NCBI GenBank assembly: GCA_034434335.1
Contig: DAOTZS010000229.1
Span: 1-8,614 of the forward strand
From: DAOTZS01 sp034434335
GTDB taxonomy: Bacteria > Chloroflexota > Anaerolineae > CG2-30-64-16
DNA: 8,614 nt
Reading direction: 5' to 3'
The first letter of the stretch is position 1. Each line of letters begins with the position of its first letter. The notes under the pieces were generated by a model, which saw nothing but the letters and a program-made list of their open reading frames with translations, had not been told where the DNA came from and made no database searches. Position numbers and translations under genes: made by a program. Shown one piece after another: positions 1 through 5,423 of the stretch.

Positions 1-514
1 CATCCAAAACAGCGGCATCATCCAGGTCGGAGGGCAGGGTCATGAAGAACTGGCGCAGCAGGAAAGTACCCAGGGCGCTGAACAGGCTGGGAACGATGAG
101 GCCCTGGTAGGTATCCAGCCAGCCCAGGTACTTGAGCAGGACATATTTGGGCACCAATGTCACTTGCTCAGGAAGCATCAGCACGGCCAGGACGGCCAGG
201 AAGAGAGCCTCGCGGCCTGGGAAGCGCAGGCGGGCAAAGGCATAGCCGGCCATCGAACACAACAAGATCTGGCCAGCCACGCGTGCCACGGTAACCACAA
301 TAGTGTTCCAGTAGAAGCGGGCAAAGGGGGCCCTTTGGAAGACTTCCTGGTAGTTTTCCCAGCACCAGGCCTTGGGCAGGAAGGTAGGCGTGGCGCTGAA
401 AACCTCGCTGGCGCTCTTGAGTGAGGTGCCAAGCATCCACAGAAAGGGAAGGAGGGTGATAAGGCTGCCCAAGATCAGGAGCACATGTAGCCAGGCGTAA
501 CGCCAGGGTCTCAC
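1..514 (-). CDS. Carbohydrate ABC transporter permease, MalG type (partial)
   Basis: This is the inner-membrane permease half of a sugar importer, cut by the left window edge. The first 171 codons are visible. They start at a GTG (514-512) that overlaps the TGA stop of the upstream MalF-type gene by four bases, which indicates translational coupling. Residues 8-28 form a hydrophobic N-terminal membrane helix, followed by a periplasmic stretch with the family-typical WENYQEVFQ (52-60) and FYWNT (67-71). Residues about 71-95 and 103-124 look like further membrane segments. The last visible residues, LPSDLDDAAVLD (160-171), are the start of the cytoplasmic EAA loop that contacts the ATPase, here with Asp in place of the usual Glu. 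The gene is the third of the operon binding protein, MalF, MalG. No ATPase gene is visible, and in such clusters a shared ATPase is often encoded elsewhere. The transported sugar cannot be read from the sequence. Confidence 0.93.
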   Translation of the reverse strand, partial: MRPWRYAWLHVLLILGSLITLLPFLWMLGTSLKSASEVFSATPTFLPKAWCWENYQEVFQRAPFARFYWNTIVVTVARVAGQILLCSMAGYAFARLRFPGREALFLAVLAVLMLPEQVTLVPKYVLLKYLGWLDTYQGLIVPSLFSALGTFLLRQFFMTLPSDLDDAAVLD

Positions 515-1407
515 ATGATGTAATGCACCCATTTCCTCTGCGCTCTCCATTGGGCGATGGTGATGGCCAGGATAATAACGAACAGCACCCAAGAAGTTGC
601 TGTGGCATAGCCCATGCGGAAGTAATGAAAGGCGTCCTGATAGATGTTGTAGACAAGGGTGCGAGTCGTGTTGAGAGGGCCGCCTCTGGTCATCACATAG
701 ACCAGGTCGAAGACCTGAAAGGAGTCAATGAGCGAAGTCACCAGGCTGAAAAAGATGGTCGGCGTCAGCAAAGGAAGGGTGATGTGAAGAAACTGTTGCC
801 AGCTATTGGCTCCGTCTACCTGGGCGGCTTCATAGTAAACGCGAGGGATGTTTTGTAGCCCGGCGAGGAAAATAACCATTCCATAGCCGCTCTGCCTCCA
901 CAGGGCGATCACAACCAGGGCAGGCATGGCCAGGCGAGCATCGCCCAGCCAGACAAGACGCGGGAGCCCTAGCAGCCGCAGAAGCTGACTGAGCAGGCCG
1001 AAATCCGGGTTGTAGATCCACTTCCATACTACGGCGATGGCTACCGGCATAGTGAGGAGGGGGAGGAAAAAGGCCAGACGGTAGAGGTTGCGGAAGCGAA
1101 TACGCGTGTTGAGCGCCAGAGCCAGTGCCAGTGAGATAAGTTGTCCGAGAGGGACGCTCATCAGAGTGTAGCGGGTCGTGTTCCAAAGGGCCTTGATGAA
1201 AAGGGAGTCCCGCCACAGGCGAGTGTAATTCTCCAACCCAACCCAGCGTGGGGGTGTGAGCACATCCCATTCCGTGAAGCCAATGAGCAATGAGGCTGCC
1301 AGGGCCAGGTAGAAGAAAACGCCAAAGCCCAGAAGCAGGGGAGCGATCATCGCGTATCCCCAGAGGGCTTCGCGCACGGCTAAAGGGTTGCGGCGATGTC
1401 GGGTCAT
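511..1407 (-). CDS. Carbohydrate ABC transporter permease, MalF type
   Basis: A 298-residue inner-membrane permease that should pair with the downstream MalG-type subunit. Hydrophobic segments are seen at about 18-43, 80-100, 109-130, 160-184, 212-230 and 271-288, giving the usual six helices. The cytoplasmic EAA signature is intact: YYEAAQVDGA (191-200) with Glu193, Ala194, Ala195 and Gly199, followed by Leu211-Pro212. The length matches the UgpA/MalF-like group of about 290-310 residues that lack the large periplasmic insert of E. coli MalF. The start is ATG at 1407. A purine-rich GAGGAAGAGGG lies somewhat far upstream, so initiation may be modest. The spacer to the binding-protein gene holds a MITE-like insertion (1452-1640) and two strong stem-loops. 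The operon assignment therefore rests on gene order and direction rather than tight spacing. Confidence 0.95.
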   Translation of the reverse strand: MTRHRRNPLAVREALWGYAMIAPLLLGFGVFFYLALAASLLIGFTEWDVLTPPRWVGLENYTRLWRDSLFIKALWNTTRYTLMSVPLGQLISLALALALNTRIRFRNLYRLAFFLPLLTMPVAIAVVWKWIYNPDFGLLSQLLRLLGLPRLVWLGDARLAMPALVVIALWRQSGYGMVIFLAGLQNIPRVYYEAAQVDGANSWQQFLHITLPLLTPTIFFSLVTSLIDSFQVFDLVYVMTRGGPLNTTRTLVYNIYQDAFHYFRMGYATATSWVLFVIILAITIAQWRAQRKWVHYIM

Positions 1408-1451
1408 CTGGTCAGGGAAACCCTCTTCCTCAGAGCTTATCTAAAGAGCTC

Positions 1452-1640
1452 GTAACATTCAGCGGTGACTGGAAGGGCCACGCCGAGGGCTCGCCCGAGG
1501 CGTCACCCTTTCGGGGCCTGCGGCCAGTGGTCGGCCTTCGCCGACCTCTCTGGTGATGCACACATGAAGGGTGTCGGCGGAGGCCGACACCAGGCACGAA
1601 GTGCCCAAGAGGGGCGATTTCAATCGGCCCGAATAGTTAC
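1452..1640 (+). mobile_element. MITE-like element, copy A (189 bp)
   Basis: A non-coding element bounded by GTAACATTC on the left (one T missing relative to the other ends) and GAATAGTTAC on the right. It is flanked by a perfect 8-bp direct repeat AAGAGCTC (1444-1451 and 1641-1648), read as the target-site duplication. The interior is a chain of hairpins: an outer GGTGAC/GTCACC pair (1464-1469, 1502-1507), GGTCGGC-CTTC-GCCGACC (1529-1546), a 9-bp stem with loop GGAG (1570-1591), and GGCACGAAGTGCC. There is no transposase gene. It lies between the binding-protein and MalF genes of the minus-strand operon. Terminal GTAA and 8-bp duplications are known for the IS66 family, so trans-mobilisation by an IS66-like transposase is inferred. 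Confidence 0.88.
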
Positions 1641-1645
1641 AAGAG

Positions 1646-1679
1646 CTCCTGGCCAGCCGGAGGGCGACACGGCCAGGAG
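1646..1679. other. Stem-loop beside MITE copy A
   Basis: A perfect 9-bp inverted repeat CTCCTGGCC (1646-1654) / GGCCAGGAG (1671-1679) with a 16-nt loop. Its left arm begins inside the right target duplication of MITE copy A, so the element landed at the edge of a pre-existing palindrome. It has no T-run. It may be an RNA processing or stability structure in the ABC operon spacer, or just another palindromic repeat. Confidence 0.5.
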
Positions 1680-1722
1680 ACCATGCCGGACTTTCCGTAC
1701 AGCGCTTAGCAAGGCAAGGGTT

Positions 1723-1767
1723 GGGGCGGATTGGGACCAGGGCCGTGTCCTGGTCCCAACCCGCCCC
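1723..1767 (-). terminator. Strong hairpin after the binding-protein gene (attenuator or terminator)
   Basis: A long hairpin begins 19 bases downstream of the binding-protein stop codon. The arms are GGGGCGG (1723-1729) with CCGCCCC (1761-1767), one A/C mismatch, then TTGGGACCAGG (1731-1741) with CCTGGTCCCAA (1749-1759) around a 7-nt loop. On the minus strand no U-tract follows, so it is not a textbook intrinsic terminator. In sugar ABC operons a hairpin between the binding-protein and permease genes commonly gives higher binding-protein mRNA. That role is inferred from position. Confidence 0.6.
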
Positions 1768-1786
1768 AGGAAATCCCGCTTTTCCC

Positions 1787-3070
1787 TTACCGCTTCTGCA
1801 GGGCCGCGTTGCCAGCCTCGGCCGCCAATTTACAGGCTTCGTCAATGGGGATGCTGCCCAGCCAGGCGTCCGACAACACTTCGTTGACCTTATCACTCCA
1901 CTCCATGCCCTGGGCCACGCTGGGATAGGGCACCGCATACTCCAGCGCATCCATGAAGACCTTCAGGTTCATATCTGGGATCGCGTTGACCCAGGTCTCC
2001 TGATAGCCTTGATAGGCGGGGATGACGGTGCCCGTCTCAGCCAAGATGCGGGCTGCCTCCGGGCCACCCAGGAACTTGAGGAACTCCCAGGCCTCGTCCA
2101 GGTGCTTCGTGCCCGACCAGATGACATTAGCCAGGCCGTGGATGATGGAAGCCCGCTGCTTGCCCTTGGGCAGAGGAGCAACATCAATATTGGGCTCAGC
2201 CTCGTGGTAGTAACTGGCTAGCCAGGAGCCGCAGGTGTACATGGCCACCTTGCCCCCGGGGAAGAGCTGGGTTTCCGTGTCCGAGGCCAGCATAGTTGCG
2301 GCATCGGGGGAGAGGCCCTCTTCGATGAAGCTATACAGGAATTTGATGGCCTCGCATGCCGCCGGTTCGTCCAGGAGCACCTTGCTCCCATCTGGAGCGA
2401 CGACCTTTCCACCATTCTGGTAGACGAAATTGAACCAGACACACTGGGCATCCACAGGAACGCCGATACCCCATGTGTCCTTAGTGGTCAGGGCCTTGGC
2501 GGCTGCCTTCAGGTCATCCCAGGTCCAGGTCTCATCGGGGTATTTCACGCCGGCGGCGTCGAACATATCCTTGTTGTAAAAGAGGGCGATGGTATCGAAG
2601 TCCTTAGGCAGACCGTAGACGTGGCCGTTGTAGCTGTAGAGCTCTACCAGCGAAGGCGGGTAAACGCTCAGGTCCAGGCTATCGCGGTCCACCATGGGCT
2701 GCAGGTCTATCAAGGCCCCTTTGGAGGCGTAGACGGGGAAGTTGGGGCCGTTCATCCAGAACACGTCATAGGCCTGGCCACCAGCAATGGCAGTCTGGAG
2801 CTTATTCCAATACTCGGGCCAGGGGATGACTTGTGGCTCCACGTGGATATTGGGATGGCCGGCTTCGAAATTGGCGATGATCTTCTCGTGCGCCGGGAGT
2901 TGTTCAGCATCCCAGATGGCGTAGCTAAGCGTCACCGCCTCCCTGGCCGGCGGAGCTGCGGCAGTGGAGACCTCAGCGGCTGGCGCCTGGGTGGGCGCTG
3001 GAGTGAGCGGGGCACAGGCCCCCAAGAGCAAGATCAAGACCAGCAGGGAAAGGAGATGCCGAGTTTTCAT
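1787..3070 (-). CDS. ABC sugar-binding lipoprotein (family 1 extracellular solute-binding protein)
   Basis: A 427-residue extracytoplasmic receptor that delivers a carbohydrate to the downstream permeases. The N-terminus is a lipoprotein signal: Lys/Arg at 2 and 4, a Leu-rich core (6-16) and lipobox LLGAC with Cys19 as the lipidated residue. A Pro/Thr/Ala-rich tether (about 20-45) follows, as is usual in Chloroflexota and Gram-positive lipoproteins. The mature part has family-1 features: a VTLSYAIWDAEQ first strand, DVFWMNGPN, and YGLPKDFDTIALFYNKDMF followed by AAGV. The start was chosen at 3070 because AGGAGG (minus strand, 3077-3082) lies 6 nt upstream. The ATG at 3076 would abut that site, and longer in-frame starts lie upstream of the likely promoter. 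The ligand is unknown. Confidence 0.95.
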   Translation of the reverse strand: MKTRHLLSLLVLILLLGACAPLTPAPTQAPAAEVSTAAAPPAREAVTLSYAIWDAEQLPAHEKIIANFEAGHPNIHVEPQVIPWPEYWNKLQTAIAGGQAYDVFWMNGPNFPVYASKGALIDLQPMVDRDSLDLSVYPPSLVELYSYNGHVYGLPKDFDTIALFYNKDMFDAAGVKYPDETWTWDDLKAAAKALTTKDTWGIGVPVDAQCVWFNFVYQNGGKVVAPDGSKVLLDEPAACEAIKFLYSFIEEGLSPDAATMLASDTETQLFPGGKVAMYTCGSWLASYYHEAEPNIDVAPLPKGKQRASIIHGLANVIWSGTKHLDEAWEFLKFLGGPEAARILAETGTVIPAYQGYQETWVNAIPDMNLKVFMDALEYAVPYPSVAQGMEWSDKVNEVLSDAWLGSIPIDEACKLAAEAGNAALQKR

Positions 3071-3125
3071 CTTCATCCTCCTCTTGGGAAAGGGTGATAA
3101 AGGGAGAAAGCGATAGACTGGTTGA

Positions 3126-3154
3126 ATTATACCACAGCGCGAGAGACAAGACAA
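3126..3154 (-). promoter_or_regulatory. Sigma-70-type promoter with extended -10 for the sugar ABC operon
   Basis: Read on the minus strand, a perfect TATAAT (3131-3126) is preceded by TGG, which gives an extended -10 (TGnTATAAT). TTGTCT (3154-3149) lies 17 bp upstream as a -35 with four of six consensus bases. Transcription should begin near 3119, giving a 5' leader of about 50 nt before the binding-protein ATG at 3070. No clear operator dyad was recognised beside it. Confidence 0.72.
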
Positions 3155-3267
3155 AGGGACACCCGGCCGTAGGGGTCTTCTAGATCTCCAGCCTGCTCCA
3201 TCCCGTCTCCCCTGGCCCAACCGGCCTGGCCGGGGCAGGCTTGTCGGGATTTACGGCCTTTCGCGGC

Positions 3268-3288
3268 CAGAGGTGCCGGGCACCTCTG
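3268..3288. repeat. Intergenic palindrome upstream of both divergent operons
   Basis: A perfect 9-bp inverted repeat CAGAGGTGC / GCACCTCTG with a 3-nt loop CGG. It is preceded by GGCC-tttcgc-GGCC (3255-3268 region) and a GGCC-rich stretch (3213-3240). It resembles the AGGTG...CACCT hairpin at 6047-6063, so it may be a dispersed palindromic repeat. No gene or promoter is recognised in the rest of 3155-3303. Confidence 0.5.
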
Positions 3289-3311
3289 CATAGAGCACTG
3301 ATAGCCCCGCT

Positions 3312-3533
3312 GTAACTATTCAGGCGGTGACTGGAAGGGGCTACGCCGAAGGCTCGCCCGAGGCGTCACCCTTTTGGGGCCTGCGGCCAGTGGTCGGCCT
3401 TCGCCGACCTCTCTGGCGATGCACACATGAAGGGTGTCGGCCTCCGCCGACACCCCCTCGGGCCGAGCCCTTCGGGGCGAGGGCTGGCACGAAGTGCCCA
3501 AGGAGGGCGATTTCAATCGGCTTGAATAGTTAC
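3312..3533 (+). mobile_element. MITE-like element, copy B (222 bp, longest copy)
   Basis: The best-preserved copy. It has perfect 10-bp ends, GTAACTATTC (3312-3321) and GAATAGTTAC (3524-3533), flanked by an 8-bp target duplication GCCCCGCT (3304-3311 and 3534-3541). It has the same orientation as copy A and most of the same hairpins: GGTCGGC-CTTC-GCCGACC (3392-3409), a 10-bp stem with loop CTCC (3432-3455), and GGCACGAAGTGCC. Compared with copy A it carries an extra hairpin of about 30 bp (CCTCG...CGAGG, 3456-3482). It has no coding capacity and lies in the divergent intergenic region, upstream of the lipoyl-carrier gene. The open reading frames that cross it are by-products of its GC-rich palindromes. 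Confidence 0.9.
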
Positions 3534-3580
3534 GCCCCGCTTATATGACCTGGCTCATAGCCAAAAGGGAAAGATAAGCG

Positions 3581-3616
3581 TAGCATAGAGCATGCATAAA
3601 TTTATATATAGCATAG
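3581..3616 (+). promoter_or_regulatory. AT-rich probable promoter/operator region before the lipoyl-carrier gene
   Basis: A sharp AT-rich island in otherwise GC-rich DNA. TAGCATAG occurs twice (3581-3588 and 3609-3616, 28 bp apart), bracketing the palindrome ATAAATTTAT (3596-3605) and a TATATA stretch (3603-3610) that could serve as -10. No convincing -35 is seen. The directly repeated octamer and the central dyad could be a regulator site. ArsR from this cluster is a candidate regulator, but nothing in the sequence proves it. Confidence 0.4.
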
Positions 3617-3662
3617 CTTGCATGCCTGGTACAGCAAAGCATATGACTCAGAGGAGAGCGCA

Positions 3663-4112
3663 GTGAGCAGTGAATTCCTTGAGGCCACAGTTGATAAATT
3701 CATCTTCCGCGTGAAGGTCGGTTATCTCTACAGCGAGGCCGGCGTCTGGGTCGCCTATGACCCGGCCCAGAAGACGGCTCGCGTCGGCCTGAGCGACTTC
3801 CGCCAACAGGTCAGCGGCGATGTCGCGTTCGTCGAGCTGCCCGCGGCAGGAACGCGAGTGGCGGCCGGCGATGACCTGGCCAACATCGAGACCATTAAAG
3901 TCGACCTGACCGTGCCGGCGCCGCTGGCGGGGGAGGTTGTGGCCGTCAACCCGGCGCTGGAAGACAGCCCTGAGCTGATCAACCAGGACCCGTACGGCGC
4001 CGGCTGGCTGGTCGAGCTGAAGCCGGAGCGTTGGCCGGCCGAAGGGCTGCTGGACGCGCCGGCCTACCTGGCGGTGATGCAGGCGCAAGCCGAAGCGGAG
4101 GCAGCCAAATGA
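3663..4112 (+). CDS. gcvH: GcvH-like lipoyl carrier protein
   Basis: A 149-residue homologue of the glycine cleavage H protein, a small hybrid beta-barrel carrying lipoate on a lysine. The lipoylation motif is present as ETIKVDLTVPAPLAG (76-90) with Lys79 as the predicted lipoyl site. Family hallmarks VGLSDF (41-46), AGEVVAVN (89-96), DSPELIN (101-107) and GAGW (112-115) flank it. The GTG at 3663 is preferred because GAGGAG (3651-3656) lies 6 nt upstream. A TTG at 3618 lacks such a site. The stop overlaps the next ATG (ATGA). No glycine-cleavage P, T or L genes are nearby. The neighbours are thiol and arsenic proteins, so a role outside glycine cleavage is likely. The gene symbol marks the family only. 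Lipoylated H-like proteins are also known in sulfur-oxidation (sHdr) systems, whose other genes are absent here. Confidence 0.88.
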   Translation: MSSEFLEATVDKFIFRVKVGYLYSEAGVWVAYDPAQKTARVGLSDFRQQVSGDVAFVELPAAGTRVAAGDDLANIETIKVDLTVPAPLAGEVVAVNPALEDSPELINQDPYGAGWLVELKPERWPAEGLLDAPAYLAVMQAQAEAEAAK

Positions 4113-4510
4113 GCGATCGTGTCATCATCGTGCCGTGCAGCGGCATCGGCAAGACCTATGGGACGGTGACGCGCGAGGCAGCCTACCAGGTGGTCGAAGA
4201 GCTGCGGCCGGAAACGACGGCCATCGTGCCGCTGTCGCTGTTGGTCTTGGGCGACGAAGAGGCGCGAGCGGCCGTCCAGGATGCCCCGGTGATCACCATA
4301 GATGGCTGCAAGCTGGCCTGTGCCACCCTCAACGTGCGCCAGGCCGGCGGCACGACGGCCAAGGAATTCACCGTGCTGGATGTCTTCCGGCGCAACAAGG
4401 CCCTCAAACCCCAGGGCATCAGCGAGCTAAACGAGGGAGGGCAGGCCCTGGCGCGCGCGTTGGCCGAAGAGGTCGCTCAAACAGCCGACGAACTGCTTGA
4501 CGGAGGGTAA
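4109..4510 (+). CDS. DGC-domain putative zinc-binding protein 1
   Basis: A 133-residue cytosolic protein of the DGC family, which is named for its Asp-Gly-Cys motif and regarded as putatively zinc binding. PCSGIGKTYGTVTREA (9-24) provides Cys10, and IDGCKLAC (64-71) provides Cys67 and Cys71. The fourth usual cysteine, present in the neighbouring paralogue as ICLPL, is replaced here by Pro41 in IVPLSLL, so the site is incomplete. GGAGG (4097-4101) lies 7 nt before ATG 4109, which overlaps the previous stop. The TAA stop is not native: its bases, with the G before them, are the first bases of MITE copy C. Without the insertion the frame would run on as GGNNHA to a TGA overlapping the next gene. 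The truncation removes only about four residues. The biochemical function is unknown, but such proteins are common beside redox and arsenic genes. Confidence 0.85.
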   Translation: MSDRVIIVPCSGIGKTYGTVTREAAYQVVEELRPETTAIVPLSLLVLGDEEARAAVQDAPVITIDGCKLACATLNVRQAGGTTAKEFTVLDVFRRNKALKPQGISELNEGGQALARALAEEVAQTADELLDGG

Positions 4511-4669
4511 CTATTCGGGCCGATTGAAATCGCCCCTCCTGGGCACTTCGTGCCGGGTGTCGGCGGAGGCCGACACCCTTCATGTATGCATCATGAGAAA
4601 GGTCGGCCTTCGCCGACCTTTGGCCGCAGGCCCCAAAAGGGTGACTTCCAGTCACCGTTGAATAGTTAC
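4507..4669 (-). mobile_element. MITE-like element, copy C (163 bp), inside the operon
   Basis: Inverted relative to copies A and B. The ends are GTAACTATTC (4507-4516) and GAATAGTTAC (4660-4669), with an 8-bp target duplication GACGGAGG (4499-4506 and 4670-4677). It contains GGCACTTCGTGCC, a 10-bp stem (4555-4578), a second 10-bp stem (4598-4621) and GGTGAC-ttcca-GTCACC (4640-4656). In the last of these the outer stem closes directly, whereas A and B carry about 26 extra bases in that loop. The insertion separates two DGC genes without destroying either: it donates a stop codon to the first and leaves an intact ribosome binding site before the second. Confidence 0.9.
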
Positions 4670-4672
4670 GAC

Positions 4673-4677
4673 GGAGG
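4673..4677 (+). promoter_or_regulatory. Shine-Dalgarno of DGC gene 2, duplicated by transposition
   Basis: GGAGG with 8 nt to ATG 4686. The same GGAGG is found at 4502-4506 because it is part of the 8-bp target duplication of MITE copy C. The right-hand copy remains in its original position relative to the start codon. Confidence 0.75.
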
Positions 4678-4685
4678 AAACAATC

Positions 4686-5423
4686 ATGCCTGATCTGCCG
4701 AAACGCAAAGTGGGCATTGTGGCGTGCTCGGGTGAGGAACTGCCAGCGGGCACGGTCACCCGCCTGGCCGCGCTCAAGGTGCTGGAGGAGCTGCGGCCCA
4801 ACGAGACGGTCACCATCTGCCTGCCACTCTTCCTGGCCGGTGGCGAAGGGGATCGTGCCTTCGCCAAGTTCTACCCCACCATCGCGGTGGACGGCTGCGA
4901 AAAGCGCTGCGCGGCGCGCGCCACCGAGCTGTACAGCAACAAGCCGGCGGCCAGCATCGTGGTGGACGACATCCTGGCGCAACACAACCTGCCCCAACCT
5001 CAGGGGCTGCGCCGGCTCTCGCCGGAAAGCCAGCCTGTCGTGGACGCCCTGGCCGACGCCATCGCCGCCGAGGTGGATCGCCTGATGGCCGTGCGCTGGA
5101 GCCGCAGCAAAGGCACGATCCTGGAGGCCGAACCCGCGGCAACGCCGACCGTCAGCACGGCAGCCTGCGCCTGCGGTTCCGGCATCCCGGTGACCACGGT
5201 CCAGATAGCCGGCCGTACGGTGCAGATCATGGCCCTGGAGCCGATCCTGGAGCTGGCCTACAACCAGGGCCTGCGCGCCGACGGCGCACTGCCACCCGAG
5301 ATTTTCCAGACCGTGCAGATATACAATCCGGTGCCGGCCGGCGAGGAAGACCTGTACGCAGAGGCAGTATGGCAGGCCTGGCAGGCCTATTGTGCCCAGC
5401 GCGAGGGACAGCGCCATGGCTAA
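4686..5423 (+). CDS. DGC-domain putative zinc-binding protein 2 with extra C-terminal domain
   Basis: A 245-residue protein. Residues about 7-135 are a DGC domain paralogous to the upstream gene, with all four cysteines: ACSG (Cys14), ICLPL (Cys45), and VDGCEKRC (Cys71, Cys75). A linker of about 145-160 leads to a CACGSG motif (Cys161, Cys163) and a distinct C-terminal domain (about 168-240) rich in hydrophobics and acids, with IYNPVPAGEEDLY (212-224) and a late Cys236. This second domain resembles small acidic proteins seen near arsenic and redox genes, recalled from memory and without an established function. The gene is not simply a duplicate of gene 1, because the C-terminal domain is unique to it. 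It overlaps the osmC-like gene by eight bases (ATGGCTAA, 5416-5423), which suggests coupled translation. Confidence 0.85.
   Translation: MPDLPKRKVGIVACSGEELPAGTVTRLAALKVLEELRPNETVTICLPLFLAGGEGDRAFAKFYPTIAVDGCEKRCAARATELYSNKPAASIVVDDILAQHNLPQPQGLRRLSPESQPVVDALADAIAAEVDRLMAVRWSRSKGTILEAEPAATPTVSTAACACGSGIPVTTVQIAGRTVQIMALEPILELAYNQGLRADGALPPEIFQTVQIYNPVPAGEEDLYAEAVWQAWQAYCAQREGQRHG

Noticed and set aside
1465..1887. Open frames reading through the MITE copies (also 1459-1950, 3316-3516, 3327-3548)
   Set aside because: They arise from the stop-poor palindromes of the element and from antisense of the binding-protein gene, with no Shine-Dalgarno or family resemblance. Similar peptides annotated in other genomes are probably MITE artefacts.
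3071..3220. In-frame upstream extension of the sugar-binding protein to 3220
   Set aside because: The extension crosses the TATAAT promoter and the AGGAGG site and precedes a clean lipoprotein signal. The start at 3070 has proper spacing.
3618..3662. TTG start giving 15 more residues on the lipoyl carrier
   Set aside because: No ribosome site precedes it. The GTG at 3663 has GAGGAG at 6 nt, and H proteins align from there.
3534..3662. Glycine riboswitch before the gcvH-like gene
   Set aside because: The leader is short and AT-rich. I see none of the paired aptamer architecture, and the other glycine-cleavage genes are absent.
3312..4669. CRISPR array or tRNA/rRNA as an explanation for the repeated hairpins
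   Set aside because: The copies are far apart, in both orientations, with target duplications and no regular spacers. No tRNA or rRNA signature is visible.
4419..5417. Long minus-strand open frame of 332 codons
   Set aside because: It is antisense to the DGC2 gene and to MITE copy C. Its composition is that of a GC-rich shadow, and no recognisable domain is present.
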